Shown: positions 5,380-12,645 of the stretch, one piece after another
Layout of the letters: each line of letters begins with the position of its first letter
Position numbering within the stretch: the first letter of the stretch is position 1
Assembly (NCBI GenBank): GCA_900541055.1
Contig: UQHZ01000036.1
Location: 1-15,913 of the forward strand
Reading direction: 5' to 3'
DNA from: an uncultured Collinsella sp.
Lineage (GTDB): Bacteria > Actinomycetota > Coriobacteriia > Coriobacteriales > Coriobacteriaceae
Length of the DNA: 15,913 nt
The notes under the pieces: generated by a model
Told to the model about the DNA's origin: nothing
Seen by the model: the letters and a program-made list of their open reading frames with translations, nothing else
Database searches by the model: none
Program-made: the position numbers and the translations under genes

Positions 5380-8157
5380 ATGATTCTCAACGGACCGGGG
5401 ATTAGCTACACCGAGCCCGATATCGGCGCGGAGTTCGTGCCGCCGCTGCCGGAGCATCCGCGCGAGGCCATTGTCAGACTGTGCGAGCATTGCACCAACC
5501 GACTGCTGCATCGCGGCGAGCTGCTGGGCTACGAGTACTGGTCGTTTGCCGAGGCCGCGACCGACGAGCAGGCCGAGGTACTCTGCAAGATGAAGATGCG
5601 CCGTCCCTATACGCTGCCCGAGATGGTCAAGCTCACCGGCATGCCCGAGGCCCAGATCGAAAAAATGCTCGACGATATGAGCTACACGGGCCTGCTCGAG
5701 TACAACTGGGAAAACCCCGAGCGCGCCAAGCAATGGGTGCTGCCCATGCTGGTGCCGGGTTCCGCCGAGTTCCTCAACATGCGCGTGAGCCAGCTCGAGG
5801 AGCATCCGGTCTATGCCAAGTTCTTTGAGCAGGCATCCAAGGGGCCGCTGTCCAAGGCCACGCCGATGGTGCCGCCCGGAGGTGCCGGCATCGGCATGCA
5901 TGTCATTCCGGTCGAGAAGGCCATCGATGCCGCGAGCACCTCGGTGCCTATTGAGCATATCGAGCATTGGCTCGACAAATACGATGGCAAATATGCCGCT
6001 AGCACCTGCAGCTGCCGCGCGAGCCGTCGCGTGATGGGAGAGGGCTGCGCCGACGACCCGGCCGATTGGTGCATCGCCGTGGGCGATATGGCCGACTACG
6101 TGGTCGAGACCGACCGCGGCCACTATGTGACGCGCGAGGAGGTTTACGACATTTTGCGCCAGGCCGAGGACAACGGCTTTGTGCACCAGATCACCAATAT
6201 CGACGGCGAGAACAAGATCTTCGCCATCTGCAACTGCAACGTCAACGTGTGCTACGCCCTGCGCACCTCGCAGCTGTTCAACACGCCCAATCTTTCGCGC
6301 TCGGCCTATGTCGCCAAGGTCGAGAAGGACAAGTGTGTGGCCTGCGGTCGCTGCGTTGAGGTGTGCCCGGCCGGCGCCGCCAAGCTCGGCCAGAAGCTCT
6401 GCAGCAAAAAGGCCGGCGGACAGGTGCCCGAGTATCCGCGCCAGGAGCTGCCCGATGCCACCAAGTGGGACCACACCAAGTGGTCGCCCAACTACCGCAA
6501 CGATAACCGTATCGAGACGCACGAGTCCGGCACCGCGCCCTGCAAGACGGCCTGCCCCGCGCACGTTGCCGTTCAGGGCTATTTGAAGCTCGCGGCGCAG
6601 GGTCGCTATGACGAGGCGCTGGCGCTCATCAAGCGAGAGAACCCGCTGCCTGCTATCTGCGGGCGTGTGTGCAATCGCCGCTGCGAGGATGCCTGCACCC
6701 GTGGTCGCGTGGATGCCGCCGTGGCTATCGACGAGGTCAAGAAGTTCATCGCCCAGCGCGATCTGGATGCCGCGACCCGCTATGTCCCGCCCGTGGTGAC
6801 GCCGACGCGCGCTGGCGGCTTCGATCAGAAGATCGCCATTATCGGTGCCGGCCCGGCCGGTCTGTCCTGCGCCTTCTATCTGGCCGAGAAGGGCTACAAG
6901 CCCGTCGTATTCGAGAAGAACGAGCGCCCGGGCGGCATGCTCACCTATGGCATTCCCAGCTTTAAGCTGGAGAAGGACGTTATCGAGGCCGAGGTCGAGA
7001 TCATTCGCCTGATGGGCGCCGAGTTCCGCTATGGCGTTGAGGTCGGTCGCGATGTGACGCTCGACGAGCTGCGCGAGCAGGGCTTTAAGGCCTTTTATGT
7101 TGCCATTGGCTGCCAGGGCGGCCGCCTTGCCGGTATTCCGGGCGAGGATGCCGAGGACGTGACCGTAGCCGTCGACTTTTTGCGCGAGGTCAACAGTGGC
7201 AAGATCGACGCGCTGCCCGGCCGCACCATCGTGGTGGGCGGCGGCAACGTGGCTATCGACGTCGCGCGCAACGCCTGCCGTCTGGGTTCCGAGCACGTTG
7301 AGATGTTCTGCTTGGAGAGCGAGGCCCAGATGCCCGCCAGCGAGGAGGAGCGTCGCGAGGCCGTTGAGGACGGCGCCCACATCAGCTGCGGCTGGGGTCC
7401 CAAGGAGGTTCACCTGGACGAGGCCGGTCGTGTGCGCGGTATCACCTTCAAGCGCTGCACGCGTGTCTTTGACGACGAGGACCGGTTTGCGCCCGAATAC
7501 GACGAGAACGATCTGCGCCGTGTCGATGCCGACCGTGTCGTCATGTCAATCGGCCAGTCCATTGTGTGGGGCGATCTGCTGGCTGGCTCCAAGGTGGAGC
7601 TCGGCCGCGGCCAGGGTGCTCTTGCCGATCCCCAGACCTATCAGACTGCCGAGCCCGACATCTTTGTGGGCGGCGACGTCTATACCGGTCCGAGCTTTGC
7701 CATCGACGCCATCGCCGCCGGTCACGAGGCCGCTGTGTCCATCCATCGCTTTGTGCAGCCGGGCTCCACGCTCACCATCGGCCGCAATCAGCGTCGCTAC
7801 ACCGCGCTCGACCGCGACGATGTCGTGATCGAGAGCTACGACAACGCGAGCCGCGAGGTGGCGCATGTCGACCGCGAGCGCGAGAAGGCTGCGCCGTTTA
7901 GCGAGTACGTCGAGACCTTTACCGAGGAGCAGGTGCGCACCGAGACCGCCCGCTGCTTGGGCTGCGGTGCCTCGATTGTCGACCCCAACAAGTGCATCGG
8001 CTGCGGTCTGTGCACCACCAAGTGCGCGTTCGATGCCATCCACCTGGATCGAGATCGCCCCGAGTGCTCCACGATGGTCAAATACGAGCAAAAGCTCCCC
8101 AGCCTGGGCAAGTACGCGCTCAAGCGCGCCATCAAGATTAAGTTCGGTCGCAAGTAA
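5380..8157 (+). CDS. multidomain Fe-S / FAD / NAD(P) oxidoreductase (GltD-like core)
   Basis: A 925-residue cytoplasmic protein. Residues 1-300 form an Fe-S domain with C35/C38, a CSCR cluster (210-213), C223, C231 and CNCNVNVC (284-291). Residues 319-329 are a ferredoxin-type CVACGRCVEVC. Residues 388-440 are the Fe-S motif of the GltD/dihydropyrimidine dehydrogenase N-terminus (C388, C392, C427, C431, C435, C439). Residues 484-790 carry the FAD loop GAGPAGLSCAF (489-499), the NAD(P) loop GGGNVAIDVAR (620-630) and the second FAD motif GGDVYTGPSFAIDAIAAG (764-781). The C-terminus adds a ferredoxin CIGCGLCTTKC (872-882) plus C859/C862. This implies electron transfer between NAD(P)H, FAD and several clusters. 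The acceptor is unknown. No GltB-like large subunit is nearby, so it is not simply glutamate synthase. The ATG at 5380 follows AGAAGGGA. The TetR operators lie about 90-130 bp upstream and hypA follows after 30 bp. Confidence 0.9.
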   Translation: MILNGPGISYTEPDIGAEFVPPLPEHPREAIVRLCEHCTNRLLHRGELLGYEYWSFAEAATDEQAEVLCKMKMRRPYTLPEMVKLTGMPEAQIEKMLDDMSYTGLLEYNWENPERAKQWVLPMLVPGSAEFLNMRVSQLEEHPVYAKFFEQASKGPLSKATPMVPPGGAGIGMHVIPVEKAIDAASTSVPIEHIEHWLDKYDGKYAASTCSCRASRRVMGEGCADDPADWCIAVGDMADYVVETDRGHYVTREEVYDILRQAEDNGFVHQITNIDGENKIFAICNCNVNVCYALRTSQLFNTPNLSRSAYVAKVEKDKCVACGRCVEVCPAGAAKLGQKLCSKKAGGQVPEYPRQELPDATKWDHTKWSPNYRNDNRIETHESGTAPCKTACPAHVAVQGYLKLAAQGRYDEALALIKRENPLPAICGRVCNRRCEDACTRGRVDAAVAIDEVKKFIAQRDLDAATRYVPPVVTPTRAGGFDQKIAIIGAGPAGLSCAFYLAEKGYKPVVFEKNERPGGMLTYGIPSFKLEKDVIEAEVEIIRLMGAEFRYGVEVGRDVTLDELREQGFKAFYVAIGCQGGRLAGIPGEDAEDVTVAVDFLREVNSGKIDALPGRTIVVGGGNVAIDVARNACRLGSEHVEMFCLESEAQMPASEEERREAVEDGAHISCGWGPKEVHLDEAGRVRGITFKRCTRVFDDEDRFAPEYDENDLRRVDADRVVMSIGQSIVWGDLLAGSKVELGRGQGALADPQTYQTAEPDIFVGGDVYTGPSFAIDAIAAGHEAAVSIHRFVQPGSTLTIGRNQRRYTALDRDDVVIESYDNASREVAHVDREREKAAPFSEYVETFTEEQVRTETARCLGCGASIVDPNKCIGCGLCTTKCAFDAIHLDRDRPECSTMVKYEQKLPSLGKYALKRAIKIKFGRK

Positions 8158-8187
8158 GTAGTCATAACGGGAACGGCGGAGGAAAAA

Positions 8188-8616
8188 GTGCACGAGCTCG
8201 GAATCGTTTACCACATCATTCGCGATGTCGAGAACGTGGCGCGCGCCAATGGCGTGAGTCGCGTTTCGAGCGTCACGCTGCTGCTGGGCGAGGTCTCGGG
8301 CGTCGTTCCCGACTTGCTGCTCGACGCTTGGCGCTGGGCGGCAGATAAAAAGCCTATCACGCTGGGCGCGGAGCTTATTGTGGAGCCCGTCGAGGCCGTG
8401 ACGCATTGCGCGGCATGCGGTCGCGACTACGCGACGGTCGAGCACGGCAAGACCTGCCCCCATTGCGGTAGCGGCGAGACATACCTGCTGCAGGGTCAGG
8501 GGGTCATGATTAAGCAGATCGAGACCCCCGACGAGGACCCGGCAGGCGCTGTCCCCGATGACCCCTCCGACGCCCCCGATGCCGTCGACGCCGCCAACCC
8601 CCTCCACATCGTCTAG
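8188..8616 (+). CDS. hypA: HypA/HybF-type nickel metallochaperone
   Basis: A 142-residue HypA-like protein starting at GTG 8188 behind GGCGGAGG. The nickel-binding N-terminus MHE (His2) and the zinc site CAAC...CPHC (C74, C77, C90, C93) are both present. HypA delivers nickel to NiFe-hydrogenase, usually with HypB, and can serve urease. The C-terminus carries an unusual extra tail of about 27 residues rich in Asp, Pro and Ala. No hydrogenase subunit, hypB or other hyp gene is present in the window. The gene instead follows the large oxidoreductase by 30 bp in what looks like one transcript, so its client is either encoded elsewhere or the pairing is functional. The family call is firm and the client is open. 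Confidence 0.92.
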   Translation: MHELGIVYHIIRDVENVARANGVSRVSSVTLLLGEVSGVVPDLLLDAWRWAADKKPITLGAELIVEPVEAVTHCAACGRDYATVEHGKTCPHCGSGETYLLQGQGVMIKQIETPDEDPAGAVPDDPSDAPDAVDAANPLHIV

Positions 8617-8620
8617 TCCT

Positions 8621-8676
8621 TAGTCGTTGGGGATGTTCTTGCATGACTTGTCAAACAAGAACGTCCCCAACGACTA
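8621..8676. repeat. REP-like long hairpin after hypA
   Basis: The arms at 8621-8641 and 8656-8676 are 21 bp, pairing throughout with one G-T wobble, around a 14-base loop that itself holds TGAC-TT-GTCA (8644-8653). The hairpin starts 4 bases after the hypA stop. No T-run follows on either side, so a simple intrinsic terminator is unlikely. A dispersed palindromic element or a 3'-end stabilising structure fits better. Confidence 0.75.
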
Positions 8677-8719
8677 CTTGAGCTAGAACATAAATCACGA
8701 AAATAGTCAAGCCATGTCT

Positions 8720-8730
8720 GTTTAAACAAA
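8720..8730. repeat. GTTTAAACAAA copy 1
   Basis: An 11-bp motif containing the palindrome GTTTAAAC, here extended to TGTTTAAACA (8719-8728). An identical copy is at 8883-8893, 163 bp downstream. It could be an operator pair for the PTS promoter, which is only a guess. Confidence 0.5.
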
Positions 8731-8882
8731 ACAGCAGTAGTACAAGTACATTCGCGCTTGCCTAAAATCGATATTAATGAACAGTCTGCTTGTATCTGTA
8801 AAATGCGTGGCTTGATGAGCGACGCCTTGGCGGGTAATGAGTCGAAAAGCAGCAACGTAACCAACTTGTAACAAACTTAGAC

Positions 8883-8893
8883 GTTTAAACAAA
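8883..8893. repeat. GTTTAAACAAA copy 2
   Basis: The second identical copy of the 11-bp motif. It lies 26 bp before the TATAAT at 8919, a position from which a bound regulator could act on that promoter. Confidence 0.5.
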
Positions 8894-8918
8894 TAATCCA
8901 ACCTTTTGCGGATTTAGC

Positions 8919-8924
8919 TATAAT
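8919..8924 (+). promoter_or_regulatory. putative -10 box of the PTS operon
   Basis: A consensus TATAAT 71 bases upstream of the EIIAB start. The bases at the -35 distance (ATCCAA) are poor, which would fit an activator-dependent promoter. TATACT at 8942-8947 is an alternative. Confidence 0.4.
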
Positions 8925-8994
8925 TCCACAAACCAAACAGGTATACTCCTTTCATGTCGTGTAGGAATTACGTAGACAAAAAGGAAGTTATGTG

Positions 8995-9984
8995 ATGGTA
9001 AGTATTGTTCTTGCTAGCCACGGGGACTTGGCAGCTGGAATCAAGCAGACGGGCTCGATGGTCTTTGGCGATCAGCCGTCTGTGGCCGTGGTCTCGCTCG
9101 AGCCGAGCATGGGCCCCGACGACTTCCGTGCTAAGGTCGAGGAAGCAATCGCTTCCTTCGAGGACCAGGAGCAGGTGCTCTTCCTCGTTGATCTGTGGGG
9201 CGGCACGCCGTTCAACCAGATTAGCGGGCTCATCGAGGGCCATGATTCCTGGGCTATCGTCACCGGTGTCAACCTGCCTATGCTCATCGAGGCATATTCG
9301 CAGCGCTTTGATGCAAAGAACACTGCACATGCGATCGCAAAACATCTCGTGACTGAGGCTAAGGCTGGCGTGCGCGTCAAGCCCGAGTCTCTGGAGCCCG
9401 AGGAGAAGAAGCCGGCTGCGGCCGCCGCTGCTCCTGCAGGCGCCATCCCTCCGGGAACGGTCATCGGCGACGGGCACATCAAGATTGCCCACGTCCGTAT
9501 CGACACCCGTCTGCTGCATGGTCAGGTGGCCACCACGTGGACCAAGCAGATCAACCCCAACCGCATCATCGTGGTTTCCGACGGCGTTGCTCACGACGAG
9601 CTCCGCAAGACCATGATCGAGCAGGCTGCCCCTCCGGGAGTCCATGCCAACGTCGTGCCTATCAAGAAGATGGCCGAGGTCGTCAAGGACACGCGTTTTG
9701 GTGACACCAAGGCCATGCTGCTCTTCGAGAACCCGCAGGATCTGCTCAAGGCCATCGAGGCCGGCGTCGACATCAAGGAAGTCAACATCGGTTCCATGGC
9801 TCACTCCAAGGGCAAGGTCGTCGTCACCAACGCCGTCGCTATGGGCGATGACGACGTTAAGACCCTCGAGGCCCTCAAGGCCAAGGGCGTCAAGTTCGAG
9901 GTCCGCAAGGTTCCTTCGGATGCCTCCGAGGATCTCGATGCCATGTTGAAGAAAGCTAAGGCCGAACTGGCCGCTCAAGCATAG
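8995..9984 (+). CDS. manX: PTS mannose/fructose/sorbose-family EIIAB
   Basis: A 329-residue cytoplasmic phosphotransfer protein. EIIA (about 1-125) has the phosphorylated His9 in SIVLASHGDLAAG and the family's LVDLWGGTPFNQ (64-75). An Ala/Pro/Lys linker (about 133-153) leads to EIIB (about 160-329), whose phosphorylated His175 lies in RIDTRLLHGQVATTW. Phosphate passes from HPr to EIIA, then EIIB, then the sugar moved by EIIC/EIID. The start at ATG 8995 has AAGGAAG (8981-8987) at 7 bases. A GTG directly before it would place the site too close. It is first in the operon, followed by EIIC after 18 bp. The substrate is likely mannose, glucose or a related hexose. Sequence alone cannot narrow it further. 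Confidence 0.93.
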   Translation: MVSIVLASHGDLAAGIKQTGSMVFGDQPSVAVVSLEPSMGPDDFRAKVEEAIASFEDQEQVLFLVDLWGGTPFNQISGLIEGHDSWAIVTGVNLPMLIEAYSQRFDAKNTAHAIAKHLVTEAKAGVRVKPESLEPEEKKPAAAAAAPAGAIPPGTVIGDGHIKIAHVRIDTRLLHGQVATTWTKQINPNRIIVVSDGVAHDELRKTMIEQAAPPGVHANVVPIKKMAEVVKDTRFGDTKAMLLFENPQDLLKAIEAGVDIKEVNIGSMAHSKGKVVVTNAVAMGDDDVKTLEALKAKGVKFEVRKVPSDASEDLDAMLKKAKAELAAQA

Positions 9985-10002
9985 TAAAGGAGGGTCCGAT
10001 AC

Positions 10003-10821
10003 ATGTCTGCAATCACTATTCTGCTTGTTGCGATTGTCGCGTTGCTTGCCGGTATGGAAGGCATTCTGGATGAGTTCCAGTTCCATCAGCCGCTCGTGGC
10101 ATGCACGCTTATCGGTCTCGTAACCGGTCACCTTCAGGAGGGCATCCTCCTGGGCGGTTCGCTCCAGATGATGGCCCTTGGCTGGGCTAACGTCGGCGCC
10201 GCCGTCGCGCCTGACGCCGCTCTGGCCTCGGTCGCTTCTTCGATCATCATGGTGCTCGCCCTCAACGGCGGCGCCACTGATTCGGCCAAGGCCGTTACCG
10301 CGGCCATCGCCGTCGCCGTCCCGCTGTCGGTCGCTGGTCTGTTCCTGACCATGATCTGCCGTACCATTGCTACCGCTATCGCTCACGCCATGGACGGTTG
10401 CGCCGAGAAGGGCGACTTCTCCGGCATCGAGCGCTGGCAGTACGCTGCCATCCTCATGCAGGGCCTTCGTATCGCCATCCCGGCAGTACTTCTGTGTGTT
10501 ATCCCGGCCGAGGCTGTTACCAACGCGCTTAACGCTATGCCCGACTGGCTGTCCGGCGGCATGGCCGTCGGCGGCGGCATGGTCGCTTCCGTCGGTTACG
10601 CCATGGTCATCAACATGATGGCCACCAAGGAGACCTGGCCGTTCTTCATCCTCGGCTTTGTCCTTGCTGCCATCCCTCAGCTCACGCTGATCGCCCTTGG
10701 CCTCATCGGCATCTCCCTTGCCCTCATCTACCTTGGCCTTAAGGATCTGGCCAAGCAGGGTGGCGGCACGGGCGGTGGCTCCGGCGACCCGCTCGGCGAC
10801 ATTCTGAACGATTACGAGTAG
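10003..10821 (+). CDS. manY: PTS mannose-family EIIC permease
   Basis: A 272-residue polytopic membrane protein. It has the EIIC-man signature around 43-62 (HLQEGILLGGSLQMMALGW) and GANVGAAVAPDAA-like sequence after it, with several long hydrophobic segments to residue 250 and a Gly-rich tail. Together with EIID it forms the transport channel. AAGGAGGG (9987-9994) precedes ATG 10003. It is translated between EIIAB and EIID with gaps of 18 and 16 bp, so this is one transcript. Confidence 0.93.
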   Translation: MSAITILLVAIVALLAGMEGILDEFQFHQPLVACTLIGLVTGHLQEGILLGGSLQMMALGWANVGAAVAPDAALASVASSIIMVLALNGGATDSAKAVTAAIAVAVPLSVAGLFLTMICRTIATAIAHAMDGCAEKGDFSGIERWQYAAILMQGLRIAIPAVLLCVIPAEAVTNALNAMPDWLSGGMAVGGGMVASVGYAMVINMMATKETWPFFILGFVLAAIPQLTLIALGLIGISLALIYLGLKDLAKQGGGTGGGSGDPLGDILNDYE

Positions 10822-10837
10822 GAGGGGAGTGATACAT

Positions 10838-11758
10838 ATGGCAGAGAACAAGATTCAGCTCACCAAGGCTGACCGTAAGAAGGTTTGCTTCCGTCATCAG
10901 TTCCTTCAGGGCTCGTGGAACTACGAGCGTATGCAGAACGGCGGCTGGTGCTTCGCAATGATCCCTGCGATCAAGAAGCTCTACACCAGCAAGGATGACC
11001 AGATTGCCGCGCTTAAGCGCCACCTGGAGTTCTATAACACCCACCCCTATGTTTCCGCCCCCGTCATTGGCGTTACCCTCGCCCTCGAGGAGGAGCGCGC
11101 CAACGGTGCTCCGATCGATGACGTCGCCATCCAGGGCGTCAAGGTCGGTATGATGGGCCCGCTCGCCGGCGTCGGTGACCCCGTCTTCTGGTTCACCCTT
11201 CGCCCGATTCTGGGCGCTCTGGGCGCTTCCCTGGCCATGTCCGGCAGCATCGTCGGTCCGTTGCTGTTCTTCTTCGCGTGGAACATCATCCGTTACGCTT
11301 TCCTGTGGTACACACAGGAGTTTGGCTACAAGGTCGGCTCCTCTATCGCCAAGGACCTCTCCGGCGGTCTGATGGGCAAGGTCACCGAGGGCGCTTCCAT
11401 CCTGGGTATGTTCATCATCGGCGCCCTGGTCGAGCGCTGGGTGTCCATTTCCTTCACCCCGATCGTCTCCACGGTCAAGCAGTCTGCTGGCGCCTTTATC
11501 GACTGGGCTAGCCTGCCTTCCGGTTCCGAGGGTATCAAGGAAGCGCTGACGATGTACAACTCCGTCGGTGCTACCGCCCTTGATCAGATGAAGGTCACCA
11601 CGCTCCAGGGTAACCTCGATCAGCTCATCCCCGGCCTTGCCGCCGTGTGCCTGACCCTGCTGGTCTGCAAGCTCCTCAAGAAGAAGGTCAGCCCGATCGT
11701 CATCATCCTGGCTCTCTTCGCCGTCGGCATCATCGGTCGCTTCTGCGGCTTCATGTAA
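10838..11758 (+). CDS. manZ: PTS mannose-family EIID
   Basis: A 306-residue EIID subunit, starting with a soluble basic segment and the family's FLQGSWNYERMQNGGWCFAM motif (about 22-41). It continues with the GVKVGMMGPLAGVGDPVFWF region (about 97-116) and C-terminal membrane helices. EIID pairs with EIIC in the sugar-translocating complex, which in related systems is also a target for class IIa bacteriocins and a route for phage DNA. ATG 10838 is preferred over the in-frame GTG at 10829 because GGAGGGG (10821-10827) is then 10 bases upstream. It is followed by a terminator and DUF956. Confidence 0.93.
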   Translation: MAENKIQLTKADRKKVCFRHQFLQGSWNYERMQNGGWCFAMIPAIKKLYTSKDDQIAALKRHLEFYNTHPYVSAPVIGVTLALEEERANGAPIDDVAIQGVKVGMMGPLAGVGDPVFWFTLRPILGALGASLAMSGSIVGPLLFFFAWNIIRYAFLWYTQEFGYKVGSSIAKDLSGGLMGKVTEGASILGMFIIGALVERWVSISFTPIVSTVKQSAGAFIDWASLPSGSEGIKEALTMYNSVGATALDQMKVTTLQGNLDQLIPGLAAVCLTLLVCKLLKKKVSPIVIILALFAVGIIGRFCGFM

Positions 11759-11814
11759 GCACGCTTCGGCTTAAGACCGAGAGTTGCTAGGTAAGGGCTT
11801 TTGAGCCATTGAAA

Positions 11815-11857
11815 CGGACCGCACCCGGTGGGTACACTGGATGCGGTCCGATTGTTT
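11815..11857 (+). terminator. intrinsic terminator after EIID
   Basis: CGGACCGCA (11815-11823) pairs with TGCGGTCCG (11842-11850), and an inner stem CCGGTG/CACTGG (825-830/835-840 of the 11000s) extends it around the loop GGTA. A T-rich tail ATTGTTTTT follows. The DUF956 ribosome site begins six bases later, so DUF956 is expressed either by partial read-through or from a promoter not seen here. Confidence 0.9.
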
Positions 11858-11878
11858 TTATTGGAGGGCGAGGCGCGT

Positions 11879-12277
11879 ATGGCGCAATCTCAGAACAGCA
11901 CGGTCGATCTGGCAACGCCGGCAACCTGCCTGATGGGGCTTACCAGCCACGGTAACGTGATGGTGGGCAATAAGGCGTTTGAGTACTATAACGAGCGCAA
12001 TCCCGAGGATTATATTCAAATCCCGTGGGACGAGGTCGACTATATTGCCGCCGAGGTTTTGCGCGGCACCAAGAAGATTACGCGTTTTGCCATCTTCACC
12101 AAGGACAACGGTCACTTTACGTTTTCGACGCGCGACGACAAAGAGACGCTTCGCGCGGTCCGCAAGTACGTCGACGAGAATAAGCTCGTGCGTTCGCCCG
12201 ACTTTATCGATGTGACGGCCAAGGGCGCCAAGAGCATCCCTGCTGCCATCAAAAGCCTCTTTCACAAAGGCGACTAG
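11879..12277 (+). CDS. DUF956 family protein, PTS-associated
   Basis: A 132-residue soluble protein of the DUF956 family, which is typically encoded directly after mannose-type PTS EIID genes in Gram-positive bacteria (sometimes called ManO, proposed regulator of the operon). It has no DNA-binding motif that I can see. The central part, including PWDEVDYIAAEVLRG and FTFSTRDDKETLRAVRKYV, suggests a mixed alpha/beta, PH-like or Tubby-like small fold, which is only a reading by eye. ATG 11879 is chosen for GGAGGG at 11863-11868. An earlier in-frame ATG at 11828 lies inside the terminator hairpin. The gene sits just behind that terminator, so its level is likely a fraction of the EII genes. Confidence 0.85.
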   Translation: MAQSQNSTVDLATPATCLMGLTSHGNVMVGNKAFEYYNERNPEDYIQIPWDEVDYIAAEVLRGTKKITRFAIFTKDNGHFTFSTRDDKETLRAVRKYVDENKLVRSPDFIDVTAKGAKSIPAAIKSLFHKGD

Positions 12278-12295
12278 TCGTCTGCGATAGATGGC

Positions 12296-12345
12296 GGAAA
12301 ATGCATCCCGGAATTCGTTCTCATTCCGGGATGCATTTTCCTTTT
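12296..12345 (+). terminator. intrinsic terminator after DUF956
   Basis: A perfect 19-bp stem, GGAAAATGCATCCCGGAAT (12296-12314) against 12323-12341, with an 8-base loop and then TTTTG. It lies 19 bp after the DUF956 stop. It is also the first unit of the 62-bp-period array. Confidence 0.9.
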
Positions 12346-12466
12346 GAGCGCCAGTTGGGAAAGCTTGTCCCATTTTTTAGCCGAATACCGGGATGGAATT
12401 TCCCTTACATGTGGTTAGAGGAAACCCCATCCCATTATTTTGCGTTATTCTGGGTTGTAATTTTCC
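12296..12466. repeat. hairpin-arm array with a 62-bp period
   Basis: GGAAA-N5-TCCC occurs at 12296, 12358 and 12420, each exactly 62 bp from the last. The partner arm (ATTCCGGGATG and variants ATACCGGGATG, ATTCTGGGTTG, followed by TTTCC) occurs at 12323, 12385 and 12447, also 62 bp apart. Neighbouring arms can pair in alternative ways. For instance 12390-12403 pairs with 12420-12433 in 12 of 14 positions, followed by ATTATTTTG. The units are degenerate outside the arms (about 60 percent identity between the first two). The stretch holds no credible gene. Confidence 0.75.
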
Positions 12467-12473
12467 GTTATTG

Positions 12474-12511
12474 AGAAGGCTCTACGGCGATAATTCGCTG
12501 CAGAGCCTTCT
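12474..12511. terminator. hairpin, possible weak terminator
   Basis: AGAAGGCTCT (12474-12483) pairs with AGAGCCTTCT (12502-12511), and an inner stem CGGCGA/TCGCTG closes a 4-base loop. Only two T follow, so termination would be inefficient. It may simply insulate the tRNA gene from upstream transcription. Confidence 0.5.
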
Positions 12512-12550
12512 TGATGAGTGGCCATGCGCTACATGGCCAAGGGGCAAATC

Positions 12551-12559
12551 TGCTACACT
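12551..12559 (+). promoter_or_regulatory. extended -10 promoter of the tRNA gene
   Basis: TGC-TACACT is an extended -10 element ending 10 bases before the tRNA 5' end, the expected distance for a short leader. No clear -35 box is seen. Confidence 0.5.
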
Positions 12560-12569
12560 AGTACAACAT

Positions 12570-12645
12570 GCCTCCGTAGCTCAGGGGATAGAGCACCGCT
12601 CTCCTAAAGCGGGTGTCGACGGTTCGAATCCGCCCGGGGGCACCA
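12570..12645 (+). tRNA. tRNA-Arg, anticodon CCT
   Basis: A full cloverleaf of 76 nt. The acceptor GCCTCCG (12570-12576) pairs with CGGGGGC (12635-12641) with one G-U. The D stem is GCTC/GAGC. The anticodon stem CCGCT/AGCGG carries the loop CTCCTAA, giving anticodon CCT at 12603-12605, which reads AGG as Arg. The T loop is TTCGAAT. The T stem (618-622/630-634 of the 12000s) has one A-C mismatch at its second pair. The discriminator A is followed by an encoded CCA (12643-12645). The 3' end is the attachment site of the downstream island, and the copy at this end remains a complete gene. Confidence 0.95.

Larger units (their letters stand above)
8677..8994. other. AT-rich intergenic leader of the PTS operon
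   Basis: About 318 bases without a credible gene. The only open frame, on the minus strand, has no family resemblance and runs back through the hairpin into the 3' end of hypA. The stretch is clearly more AT-rich than its surroundings and holds two copies of GTTTAAACAAA, a TATAAT and a TATACT (8942-8947). Its size and composition suggest regulated transcription of the PTS genes. Confidence 0.6.

Noticed and set aside
5206..7413. 735-codon open frame on the minus strand
   Set aside because: It is antisense to the oxidoreductase, whose motifs are unmistakable. The translated product is low-complexity Ala/Gly/Leu/His sequence typical of GC-rich shadows.
5380..8157. Glutamate synthase small subunit (gltD)
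   Set aside because: The core is GltD-like, but the protein is about twice as long with extra Fe-S domains at both ends, and no large subunit is nearby.
8613..8864. 83-codon minus-strand frame between hypA and the PTS genes
   Set aside because: It runs through the palindromic hairpin, has no family resemblance and no convincing ribosome site.
8968..10851. 627-codon open frame on the minus strand across the PTS genes
   Set aside because: It crosses several real genes and intergenic sites antisense and shows no family resemblance.
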